Positions 42,800-53,400 of a stretch of DNA of 64,000 nucleotides are shown here, piece after piece. Source of the stretch: Anodontia alba. Lineage: Eukaryota > Mollusca > Bivalvia > Lucinida > Lucinidae. Position numbers and translations under genes: made by a program. Under the pieces are notes generated by a model. It made no database searches. It worked only from the letters and a program-made list of their open reading frames with translations, and had not been told where the DNA came from. The DNA is taken from NCBI GenBank assembly GCA_964016985.1, contig OZ024827.1, forward strand, positions 81,109,835 through 81,173,834. Direction: 5' to 3'. The first letter of the stretch is position 1; every line of letters starts with the position of its first letter.

Positions 42800-43104
42800 T
42801 TATTATTCGATTGGTCTATACATACAAACGGTGCCAAACGGTCATATGATTGGCCGAAACGGAAAACAGCATTTCGATAAGGCCAGATGATTGGCCGAAA
42901 CGGTGAAAAGCGTTTCGATAAACGTTCGTAGCTCTTCAGTGCGCATGTGCAAATTTAGCGTTTGCATGAAACGCTTTGCTCTGTAATTTGATTGGCCGAA
43001 ACTATATGAAACGCTAGAAACATTGTCGAAACGCAAACGTTATACAACGATTTCAAAACGCACCCCAAACGCGTAAACGGACAAGATAAACGCTATCGTC
43101 CCTG
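42800..43104 (-). mobile_element. hAT-like transposon end, right (inverted)
   Basis: Ends GACAAGATAAACGCTATCGT then CCCTG, the complement of the 37704 end. Several GATTGGCCGAAACGG and GAAACGCT subterminal repeats. No 8-bp duplication is seen between the two outer flanks. Confidence 0.6.
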
Positions 43105-43943
43105 TAATTTTCAGCCAATCAGATTACTTGATCTGGGTTTTTGATAGATATTCACATATTTAATGACAACAGTGCAGATCAAGATCAGTTGGCTTCTTTA
43201 GAAATACTAATCAAAAGCATTTCTAATGAGCGCACACGACATATGGTTTAAATTGTACGGCATTTTTTCAATATAATATTTAATCGTTTTTCATTTTTCT
43301 CCAGAAAAATATATGTTGTAGATGCCTAATGATAGAAACGTATCGCAGAGACGCATTCTAATGAATGCCCCTGTATACCATGTTGTCACTATATATTATA
43401 GGAAAACAGTGTAACTTTCATTATCATTATAGTGGTTTGATAACGTAAAATTGATCAACAACGCAGGCTGATTAGGATCTTTGTTGTCCGAAATATAGCT
43501 GCTTTACAGTCTTGTTGCTCAAGTTAGTCAGTCAGTGTATAATAAAGGAAGAAAACGAAATGACATTAATGTGCTAAAACATTAAAGATTTATTTTACTT
43601 TTGAAGACCGAAGTTTTGTTTTATTTCAAAGGCATAATAAAAGTTGTTTTTATTTGCTCGTTTGGTTTATGCTATATAATTGATTTGATACATTTAACCC
43701 ATTTTGTCTAGCGTTCCATAAAAAGAACATTTGCAAACTTAGAGATAAATTCAGATCTTCCAGAAATAATAAATTTTACTAGTAACATGCATCGTGTTCC
43801 CTCAGAAAAAGTCGGTAGGAAAATCAAATCCGGAATATCGCATTTCCCCTAAATATTGAGACACCCAACTCTTTACCGTGCTTGTCTTAAAATTTAAACA
43901 AGTTCATTTTTTCCTGTTGGTGTGTCTAAAACTGCAATTGAAT
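43105..43943. other. No gene seen; repeat scraps
   Basis: Near 43180-43260 and 43345-43375 are worn pieces resembling the B/C palindrome (GCATTTCTAATGAGCGCACA, GACGCATTCTAATGAATGCC). TTTAACCCATTTTGTCTAGC near 43698 looks like a family P end. Confidence 0.45.
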
Positions 43944-44011
43944 GGCAAACATTGTAGACCCTGATCAGACGCCGCAATACGCGGCGTCTGATCAGGGTCT
44001 ACACTGTTTGC
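43944..44011. repeat. Hairpin H copy
   Basis: GCAAACATTGTAGACCCTGA ... TCAGGGTCTACACTGTTTGC around GATCAGACGCCGCAATACG. Confidence 0.88.
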
Positions 44012-44484
44012 TCAGGTCTATCTGTCCCAGCAGAGAGTGAATACGGTAAATTGACCAAGCGGGAAAATAGCGTTTCTACAACGTCGTGTTAACGTCGATG
44101 CAACATTATGAAACGTTTCCATGTACTTCATTTTAGTGGCATTTCTAACACCCCTGCACGTGTTGTTCCTTATTTGTCTTTACATTTCTAGCCGTGCTTT
44201 ATCTAAGGTATTTGAGCACAGGAATTTCGTCGCGCGCTATCGACGGGAAACGAAGCATATTTGCGAAAGTTTCGCCCCCTGGTAACTATGGACGCTACTT
44301 AGATTAGCTTACAATATTGGCCGAAACATTCATATACATAATAAATTATTTTATTTATTAAGACAAAAAAAATAATTTATGAGCATATTGCAATTCTTTG
44401 ACTTTTTTTACTTCTTGTTTCCATCGTTCGAAAACGAAAGTGTCGGTTAACATTCTTAGCTGTCCTTATTAAAGTCCATCGCGG

Positions 44485-44960
44485 CATTTTCATTCATGTT
44501 TTACCTTTGAATTTTCACATTCAGCCGTTATGATTTCCAACCAAAATAGTTCCAGTCAGTGCATGAATTTCAGGAGGCGTGGTTTAGTTTGAAAATCAGT
44601 CGCCATCTTGTTTTCACTTTAATGCAAAAATCATCCTATGCTTGAAATACAGACACAATAATGTCACGAAAGTTGAACTGGATTATCAAGGAAATCATAC
44701 TTTATATTTGCGTTGCAGGTCTTTCCTCAAAAAAACGCCAACTAAACGTGAAAATTGCAGTCTGATCTCGATGATTTTATCAAATTTTCCGCGAAACGTC
44801 AACTATTGTTATTGTTGTTACCAACAACGTCAGCAACGTCGCCTAGCAATTATGACGTCATGACGTTCGAAATGAAATAATTCACTCGGTGAATTATCGA
44901 TAATAATTCACTGAGAAATCTCAGTAAAACACTGCTGAAAATTGTAATAAACAGCATTTA
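44485..44960 (+). repeat. 600-bp dispersed repeat L, copy 3
   Basis: Starts near CATTCATGTTTTACCTTTGA and is near-identical to 35940-36400. The inverted-repeat head of copy 2 is missing. Confidence 0.85.
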
Positions 44961-45043
44961 TACAACGGAACTAACGTCAATGCAACGTCATGACGTTGCA
45001 TCGACGTTAATGCGACATTGTATAAACGTCATGTGCCTGGTGG
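44951..45043. mobile_element. Foldback hairpin family M
   Basis: CAGCATTTATACAACGGAAC ... AAACGTCATGTGCCTGGTGGGA, centre GCAACGTCATGACGTTGC. It is joined to the end of repeat L copy 3. Confidence 0.8.
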
Positions 45044-45486
45044 GAAAAGATATCTTTTTCAGAACTATTTTATCACCAATGAAATTGGTGCTAAGTGCTG
45101 CGTGGGGTCGTAAAATGTCTCTCGGTACTTTAGTTTATCATACATTTACTGCAAAATATGTTCATTTTGCGTATGTGTACTAACATAGCTTTCAAGCACA
45201 TATCACTCTTGTGGAGCGCAAAAGGTGTGATAATGCGTCACGTGGGAGATACGGCTTTTTTGCCCGGGCATCTGTAAACATGTTATCCACGTGGCTAGTC
45301 ATCAGCCGCCATCTTGTCAAATCGAAACGATGCCATCGGACCGAGAGGAAACATCGTCACAATTTCGGCAATTTCGCAGAGAAATGGGGGAAAGAAGGAT
45401 GCAGCCATTAGCAGACAGACTCATCGATTAGATGAAAAAATGTCAGAAAGAAAAATGTATGATAAATAGATTATAATGTGGCAATT

Positions 45487-45594
45487 TTCTTATCATACCC
45501 CATATCAACCCGAGACACCCTTATCAGCCCGAGGGCCTTCTTCGGCCCTCGGGCTGATAAGGGTGTCTCGGGTTGATATGGGGTATGATAAGAA
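45487..45594. repeat. Perfect palindrome, 51-nt arms, 6-nt loop
   Basis: Left arm 45487-45537 starts TTCTTATCATACCCCATATC. Right arm 45544-45594 is its exact complement. The loop is TTCTTC. No mismatch is seen. Confidence 0.97.
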
Positions 45595-45638
45595 TGGCCT
45601 TAGGCATCATCTAGGCTATTTAGATTTCTTTATACACA

Positions 45639-45710
45639 GAGTATCGCTCAACCAGTGGCTAGGAGTATCGCTCAACCAGTGGCTAGGAGTATCGCTCAAC
45701 CAGTGGCTAG
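45639..45710 (+). repeat. Three tandem copies of a 24-bp unit
   Basis: GAGTATCGCTCAACCAGTGG plus CTAG, three times, identical. A single diverged relative is at about 46735 (CATCACTCAACATGGACTAG). Confidence 0.97.
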
Positions 45711-45829
45711 GACGTATGAGCAGTATTGCACGTTAGTTTGTTGTTCATGAACAGACTGGGTAAAATCGAATGTGCTATTTTCTATTTTAGGTACTTCTCG
45801 CTTCCAAAGGATCTCCCTGTTCAGAACTA

Positions 45830-46300
45830 TCTTTATCATCAGTAGCTGCTGTCCTGTCGACTTCACTCGGAATGACGCGTTTAGTTGGCGTTTATTTTAA
45901 ATAAAAATATTTTGTTCTGATTGACCATATCTTATCTGGAACCATTTCTCTTTTCTGTTTCTGTGTTTTGTTCTCAAATATTTACCCTAAAATTAAATTT
46001 ACGGCCAAAAGTTGATCTGACCTATGCATTTTTTTGGAACTTTTGTCTAAGAAAATACTTTTTACTTTTCTTTGCTGAATGTGAAATATTGATGCTTCAC
46101 AATAATATTGTGAAAATTTCAGAAAAAAATGAACAAGTAGAACTTATTTAAAATCTACCTCCAAATTACCTACCCTACAGATTTCTACATAATTTGCGTT
46201 CATTTTTACTATGGGAAAAAGTGAAAATATTTGATGTTTGATGTTTAAAACTGCAAAATTCATTTATTATGCGACACAGCTAAGACAAGAAACACTACGT
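45830..46300 (+). repeat. Segment duplicated at 50780-51240
   Basis: Shares GCTGTCCTGTCGACTTCAC, TTTGTTCTGATTGACCATAT, TGTGTTTTGTTCTCAAATAT and CTGACCTATGCA, in order, with the other copy. Worn, non-coding. Confidence 0.8.
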
Positions 46301-46806
46301 TAGCTCTTGTATTGTATATTTATATGTAGATTTTTAACTGTTCCATGTGTAATTTATGCTCCTCTGTAAATATGAGTATGATATGTGTATGTGCATGTTC
46401 TTACTACATTGTTTGTGTGTGTAGGCTAAAAACATTGTCATGATGTTTAGTGCTGAATAAAATATGTTATGTTATGTTATGTTTTGAAAAACAATGACTA
46501 GAATAAAACTTTTTGTGCATAGGTAGTTACAACAAATGGTTTTGCATTGAATCATGACAAGAGTTTGCAAATTTACCTCTTCTGTGTAAAGTGCCAAGCA
46601 AAACGACTTTCTGGAAGATGTCGAAAGCACAGTGGTATTCGGTGCTGTGTTAATGGTAGCACAATGCCTTCACGTACTTCATTTTCGTGTAGTATTCGAA
46701 TCATTGAGCTCATTTAGATTTGTTTGAAAATAGAACATCACTCAACATGGACTAGGGGGCGTGAGCAGTGTTACACAATACATTGCAAGACATTGACAAA
46801 TTCATT

Positions 46807-47014
46807 TAACCCTTAAAGCGCCAAGCAAAATTTGTCGCAGACGACATTTATTTTTATTTTTTTTTTAACTTTTCAAAGAAAACAAATCTTGATATTTCAT
46901 GTGAATCGTCTGCGACGATTCACATGAAACATCATGACTTGTTTTCTTTGAAAAATTATAAAAAAAAAATCAAAATGTCGTCTGCTGCAGATGTGATTGG
47001 CGCGTTAAGGGTTA
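46807..47014. mobile_element. TTAA-bounded MITE related to family R
   Basis: Ends TTAACCCTTAAAGCGCCAAG and TGGCGCGTTAAGGGTTAA. Central near-palindrome of about 70 bp with ATGTGAATCGTCTGCGACGA. The first 8 bp of the ends (TTAACCCT) match the piggyBac pattern. Confidence 0.8.
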
Positions 47015-47337
47015 AAAACGAGGCTGATATTCTTTTTTTTATGTTTTTCTTGCTTCCAAAGAGTCACCCTTTTCAGAACTTATTTGTAAATTATATAATT
47101 AATGATTGCGCCATTACATATTTCATTTAGCATGGCATCCAGTGTCCTGGTGGAATTCCGGGTTATACACTGTACAGTGGTATTTCAGGTTCAAACCACG
47201 ATACCCTTCTGCCAGCAGTAACCAGTAGGCATCAAACCCATTACCACAAAGCATCCGTATTAGAAACAACTAGCATAGTTCTGTTATCTACACCAAAGTG
47301 ATGACGGCGGAAATGATGATCCAACAGACTCAAAACA

Positions 47338-47455
47338 GGCCTATCGGACACGCAACGATGAAGACAACGTCACATCGACGTCGATGCAACGTTGTAACGT
47401 AACACTGGCATTGTATAAACGGCATTACGTTGCATCGACGTTAATGCGACGTTTT
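47338..47455. mobile_element. Foldback hairpin family M
   Basis: ACGCAACGATGAAGACAACG ... GTTAATGCGACGTTTTG, irregular centre. Confidence 0.65.
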
Positions 47456-47742
47456 GATTGAGGGGGAATAATAGTACTAACAGTTACTAAGCCAGTAAAT
47501 ATTTATGTAATGTCACATATCCAGCCTAACAAGGCCTAACAGCGATTATGAGGTACTTCTATGTACATTTTGCATACAATGTTAAAATAAGTATCTATCA
47601 CAGGCATCTATATACATAAAAATCTAATTGTATGAGTCAACCTGCTATATCAGCACTATTCAAAACATGATCACAGTAATTATCACAGCATTTGAAAACA
47701 AGAACTACCAAAAAAAAACTTAATTCGTACAGCTTGGCCTCA

Positions 47743-47809
47743 GCAAACAGTGTAGACTCTGATCAGACGCTGCAGAACGCGGCGTCTGATCAGTGTCTAC
47801 ACTGTTTGG
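47743..47809. repeat. Hairpin H copy
   Basis: GCAAACAGTGTAGACTCTGA ... TCAGTGTCTACACTGTTTGG around GATCAGACGCTGCAGAACG. Confidence 0.85.
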
Positions 47810-48037
47810 CACCCATCTCTTAATATTTTAAACGTATCAATGCGTAGTAAAATATATCTTTTCTAGTTTAGGACAAGTATGGTAAGGAGTCAAGGTGTCC
47901 GAATTTTTATCAAGTTGTTCGAATTTTAAAGGTGTCCGAATTTTTTCAAGTTGTCCAAATTTTCAAGGTGTGCGATATTTTTCAAGTTTGGGACAAGTAT
48001 GGTAAAGAGTCAAGGTATCCGAATATTTAAAATGTAC

Positions 48038-48315
48038 AGGCCCCGAGTTTATAAAACTTTTTTTCATGCTCAACTCAGCTGAGCATGAAATTTTCTCTGC
48101 TTATAAATATGAAAATGCCAACAATAGTTCATTAGTAGAGAAAATTTCATGCTCATTTAGTTGGCATTTTCATATTTATTAGCAGAGGAAATTTCAACTC
48201 AGCAATGCTTAGCACGAACGAATTTGTAATTGTTAGTAATTTGAGATTTAGTAGCAGGACAAATTTCATGCTCAGCTGTGTTGAGCATGAAAACATTTTT
48301 ATAACCTTTTGGCCA
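48038..48315. mobile_element. MITE family G, longer copy
   Basis: AGGCCCCGAGTTTATAAAAC ... TTTTTATAACCTTTTGGCCA with internal TTCATGCTCAACTCAGCTGA. It seems to hold a second copy of the inner segment. Confidence 0.7.
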
Positions 48316-48623
48316 GGGTGTGAAGCTGAGAATCTTGGGGCATAGTATCACACCATGCAATATATTAAGGAAATAAATTTCATTTCTCACGGGATTTGTT
48401 GATGTGTAAATGCCGGTGAATTAGTCAAAACTCAATAAAACCAAAATAGCTAAAGTGTTTGTGAGTGATACGCTTGTGTTTAAACGTCGTTAAAATCCAA
48501 AGAAATAAAATTCATTCCTTATAATAATTCCAACTCGACCGTGTTTTTTATGTTGGAAACACGATTTAAACAGTTCTTTTTTTTTTTTTTTTTTTTTTTA
48601 AATAAAGCTACGTATTTTTGAAC

Positions 48624-48885
48624 CCGTGAACAGAATAAAACCACGGGTATGATACCAATTTGGCTACCTGTTCTCGACCGCGCTGCAAAGTGGCTGTCCA
48701 CCAAGGATTACTGCTGTCGACCGAGCAACAACGGTAAATGGTACTATTGTTTGTGGCTGTCGACCGTCGGTACTGCTGTCGACTGTCATGTTCGACAGCA
48801 AATTTTACATCGATGGTAATGGAATGGCTCGGTCGAGAGCATAGGTGGCAAAATTGGTATTACACCTGTGAAAACACGGGAGTAA
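48624..48885. mobile_element. Foldback element with GATACCAATTTGGC arms
   Basis: CCCGTGAACAGAATAAAACC and GTATGATACCAATTTGGC near the left; GCAAAATTGGTATTACACC and GTGAAAACACGGG near the right. GCTGTCGACCG motifs lie in the middle. Confidence 0.65.
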
Positions 48886-48931
48886 TACCAATAACACTAC
48901 ATGTACTGTACCCCCGTGGTAAAGCGCCATG

Positions 48932-49211
48932 CTATTACGAAAACACACCAATTCAAATATACTGAAAATTTTACCACCAAAAAATGAAAATTTTCAGATA
49001 AAAAATTCTGATAGTTTTCATGATTCTGCTCAAAACATAGATTGTGAGTACTCGTTAGAACCGTCTTGACGAGGCGGTTCTTACGAGTATCCACAATCTA
49101 TGTTTTGAGCAGAAATAAGAAAAACAATGTATACCCCATGTAAACCCTAGTTTTACTATATAAAAGTGGGGTTTAAGGGGGTCAAAATTACATAGACATG
49201 TTTTCGTGATG
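48932..49211 (-). mobile_element. MITE family A copy
   Basis: CTATTACGAAAACACACCAA ... ACATGTTTTCGTGATG, 280 bp. Palindrome GTTAGAACCGTCTTGACGAG. Confidence 0.88.
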
Positions 49212-49347
49212 AAAAAGAAAACGAGTTTCTGAAATATGTCGAAAGCAGAGTAGGTACCCTGTTTGCCTTTGCTAATTCTAATAAAATGAAATGATATAGG
49301 AGGTTGAGTTATGAAAGAAAAGAGGTCAAGCAGGTGTCCAGTTTAGA

Positions 49348-49559
49348 TTAAACATTTACCACTCTCTAGGCAAATTTAGCAGACGACAAGATGATACCTT
49401 TTTTTTTATTTTTCCCAGAAAACATGCTCCGACATTTCGTGCAAATTGCCTCCTAAGGAGACACTTTGCATGAATATCAAAGCTTGATTTGGGTGAAAAT
49501 AAGGGAAATATTTTAACTTGTTGTTTGCAGAAATTTTTACCCAGCATGCTAAGCGTTAA
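49348..49559. mobile_element. MITE family R copy, TTAA ends
   Basis: TTAAACATTTACCACTCTCT ... CATGCTAAGCGTTAA. Arms CAAATTGCCTCCTAAGGAG and its partner. 212 bp. Confidence 0.75.
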
Positions 49560-49585
49560 CATATTCGCACTTTTACTCTAAATTT

Positions 49586-49864
49586 CATTACGAAAACATG
49601 CCTATTCAAATATTTAGAAAATATCACCTCCAAAAACTGAAAATGTTCAGATAAAAAACTCTGATATTTTTCATATTTCTGCTCAAAACATAGATTGTGG
49701 GTACTCGTTAGAACCGCCTCGGTGAGGCGGTTCTAACGAGTACCCACAATCTATGTTTTCAAGCAAAAATAAGAAAAATAATGTATACCCCTGTAAACCC
49801 CAGTTTTACTATACAAAAGTGGGGTTTAAGGGGGTCAAAATTATATAGGTATGTTTTCGTGATG
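49586..49864 (-). mobile_element. MITE family A copy
   Basis: CATTACGAAAACATGCCTAT ... GTATGTTTTCGTGATG with a perfect palindrome CGTTAGAACCGCCTCGGTGA. Only 26 bp from the R copy before it. Confidence 0.92.
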
Positions 49865-49911
49865 TAAACTCACTTTAGGAAACTGTGATCACCCTAATTC
49901 ATATGTCGTTT

Positions 49912-50063
49912 CGTAAAACATGACTTGACATTTCATGCAAATTGTATCAAATGGGGACAATTTGTCTGAAATGTTAAAACCTGCTTTCTTTGGAAAAAAA
50001 AGAAAAAAAAACTATTTCAGTATGTCGTCTGCTAAAAAATGTACGCTGAGTGCTAAGCGTTAA
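49912..50063. mobile_element. MITE family R, partial copy
   Basis: GACTTGACATTTCATGCAAA ... GTGCTAAGCGTTAA; the left end is missing. It lies about 50 bp beyond the EGF gene's stop codon, so it may be in the 3' UTR. Confidence 0.65.
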
Positions 50064-50110
50064 AGTGTTCTCTCATCGAGGTTCAACTAACAACACTCTA
50101 TATCAGTATT

Positions 50111-50468
50111 TCACCGTTTTGAGGAAGAATGTCTTTTTCTGTTGTCTCTGCGTTTATAATCAGCCAGCTGTGAAGAACGTATTGATTCATAAGTTCCAGT
50201 ATACGAATGATCATGTGATTCAGCCAACGACGGAGGGCGTGATGTTGCAAGAGGCGGGGCATAAGAGCCCGCAAATGACATAGAATACGATCCTGCAAGT
50301 GAAGGTGCACGTGTCGAACCAACTCCAGAACAAGAGCCATAGAGATCTGGCCAGCCACTGCTCATGCTATCAGTAGTGCTATAGTGAAATTGGCTTTGTT
50401 CGTCTGCATATAGATCATACACAGGGTTAGTCATTCCGAGATAGGAAATCTGGTTTTCTGCCTCTGGT
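50111..50468 (-). CDS. EGF gene, last coding exon with NPVY motif
   Basis: Acceptor TTTACTATTTACAG ends at 50469. Reads [19 protein letters not shown], then Ser/Tyr/Pro-rich sequence with semi-repeated [18 protein letters not shown], and a basic end [14 protein letters not shown] before TGA at 50113-50111. It enters in phase 2, matching the previous exon. Confidence 0.85.
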
Positions 50469-53400
50469 CTGTAAATAGTAAAGACGATAATATCGATAGA
50501 AACTCTTACCACTTCATAGTTAATCCTAGTCCTGCTATACCTTGCCTTTGCAAACAGTGTAGATCCAGATCAGTTGGCTTCTTCAGAAGCCAACTGATCT
50601 GGATCTGCACTGTTTGCCATTAAGTATGTGAATTTATATCAACAATCTTGAGCAAGCAATCTGATTGGTTGAAAATTAGAAGAGGGCGTGGCCTCTTAAT
50701 TAATTCAGCATGGCAAGGGTCAAGAGGCAGCGCTCATTATGCCGATTACGCATGTGCGTAAGGAAAAGTATTTTCAATAAAGAGAGATCGCCTACTGTCC
50801 TGTCCTTTCGACATCACACGGAAAGACGTTTTTTTGCTTGGTGTTATATTTTAAATGAAAATACTTTGTTCTGACTGACCATATCTTATCAGAAACCATG
50901 TTTTTTTCTGTTCTGTGTTTTGTTCTCAAATATTTACCATAAAATTAAATTGACGGCCAAAAATTGGTCTGACCTATGCAATTTCTATTGTAAAGTGATT
51001 TTTTTTTAATTTTTGTCTAAAGAAAATATTCTTTTTACTTTTCTTTAATAAATTTGAATTATTGTAGATATTTCACAACAATATTGGAAAAATGTCAGAA
51101 AAAAATTGAACTATCGGAACTTGTTAAAATTTGCCTCCAAGTTACCTACCCTACAGGTTTCTGTATAATTTGCATTCATCTTAATATGGAAAATGGAAAA
51201 AGTGAAAATATTTGATTTAAAAAAACAACAACAAAAAAAACAACAAAAAAACAACAACAAAAAACAACAAAACAATGACTAGAATAAAACTTGTTGTGCA
51301 TAGGTAATTATGACGCATAGTTACGCATTAAATAATGGCAAAAGCTTGCAAGTTTACTTCTTCTGCCAAGCAAAAAAAAAAATGACTTTCTGAAAGACGT
51401 CGAAAGCACAGTAACATAAAATGTATTTTCCTATTTTCTCAAAGGACCTCCTGATAGTTACACATATGCGCAGCGGTCATTATGCGTGTTCGAAAGGAAA
51501 ATATTTTCAACAGAAAGAGATCGCCTAACATAAAATATGTTTTCCTTTTTTTCAAATAGGGGCTGCTTTTAAAGGAAAGAATTTGCTCCTCTTGGAACAA
51601 ATTCTTTCGTTTAAGAGTAACCCCCACTTTGTAAGCGAGACTTGAGACATTGGTTCGCTTCAGATTTTCCCCTAGATGTGCGTAAAATAATTGCGTTCTG
51701 GCTATATAGTTAACTGATCGACAACAGATAGGAGCCACGATGTCAAAAAGCATACCTTCGGATATGTGCGCCCAGCGAGGATTCGCGCAGTCTGATCAGA
51801 GTCTTCACTGGGCACATTTCGGATAGCTAAGGAAGCAAGTTTGTTTTTCACGCGGACAACGAAGACACTGACCAGTCTGCATGGATGCGAAGACTGATTT
51901 GCGTCATCGCTGGGCGCACGTGTCAGAAGGAATATTTTTCCTGCGTTGCAGCTCATAAATCGGGGTTTAGATAACCTGCATGAAGCCATGATGGCCTTGT
52001 AACAGATCTTGGTGAAAGTGTCCAGAATTAGAATTAGGATGGCATTTCAAATTCTTATACCTGAAAGATAGAACATTCTAAGCTTAAAATTTTAGCCTTT
52101 CAAAGGAAAACACTTTAGCAGTAGCAGTTTGATCTGAGTCTGCCCTGTCTGCTCAGGAATATGCGTAGCGCTCATTACGCACATGCGTAACAAGTGCGTA
52201 ACATGCGTAAGAAAAATATTCATAATAAAGTGTCATATACTTAATATACTTTGCTTCTTTACTATAGGGGCTGCTCCTAAAGGAAAGAATTTGCTCCCTC
52301 TGGGGGCAAATTCTTTCCTTTATGAGTAGCTCCTATATTGGAAGCAATTCTGGGCATAGTTTTCAAGATTTTACCTGAGTGTGCGTAAAATAATTCCGTT
52401 CTGGCTACGTCACAGGTATGTACTGTGTGACTATTCAGTATAAATACGGAAATTCCTATGGTCAGTATTTTGTGAAAATAATTTACCTAAGACTCCGAAC
52501 ACTCGAGGCGCTGGCCCTGCTAGACTTGGACCTGTGACTAGAAGCAACGCTACCCTCACGTGACATTCTTAAATCAGTCACGCCTGATTTGTCGGATTTA
52601 GGCTTGTGGGTTTCCGGGTGAGGATGTCTTGATACCAGCGTGTCGTCTTTCACAGCTCTAATGTCAGATCTTGAATAAAATCTTTCATGTTTGGGCCTAG
52701 ACTTTCTCCTAAAATAAAAAAAAGAAACATGCTACATAATTTAGTTTTCAAGGAAACTCTTTGGATGCAAAAAAAAAAAAATAATAATAATTATAAGAAG
52801 AAGAAGAAGAAGAGAAGAAGAAGACAACGAAGAAGATGATGATGGTATCGTTAACAGAAGAAGAAGAAGAAGATGATGATGATGAAAAAGAAGATGGTAT
52901 CATTAATATGTTACTCGGGATATGGAATTAGCAGTAACACACCATTATATTTTCGTAGTGGATACATCAAACGCGAAATGCCACCCGTTATTAAACACAC
53001 TTTCATCCCTTTTGTATTAAAATGACTGATCCCCAGTTTTAATCTATTCATAACCTATTCATAACCTATTCTCAGTCTTACTACAATAGTTGTTTTTCAT
53101 GGAACCTATATACAGTGAGAAGCAACCATCATGGCAAGATAAAGGTAAGCGTGGGTTGGTTTGGATCTTCAATGTTTGCATACAGGAAAACACCCATCGC
53201 GGGCATTAGACGTTAAAACAACGTCAAATAAACATTGATATATGTCAGGATGTTGCATCAACGTTGATGCGACGTTGTCTTAACGTTGCGTGCCCGCTAA
53301 GCAGTGCTCTAAGGGAATCGACACACTTTTAGGGGAAAAAACTCTGGCAAAATTGTGTTTGTCTCCCTTGTTGTTGCCTCATTTGTTTTTGCCTTCCTTT

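Noticed and set aside
50111..50358. Opposite-strand and alternate-frame ORFs over the last EGF-gene exon
   Set aside because: The minus frame that continues across a matching splice phase and ends in a stop explains the region; others are shadows.
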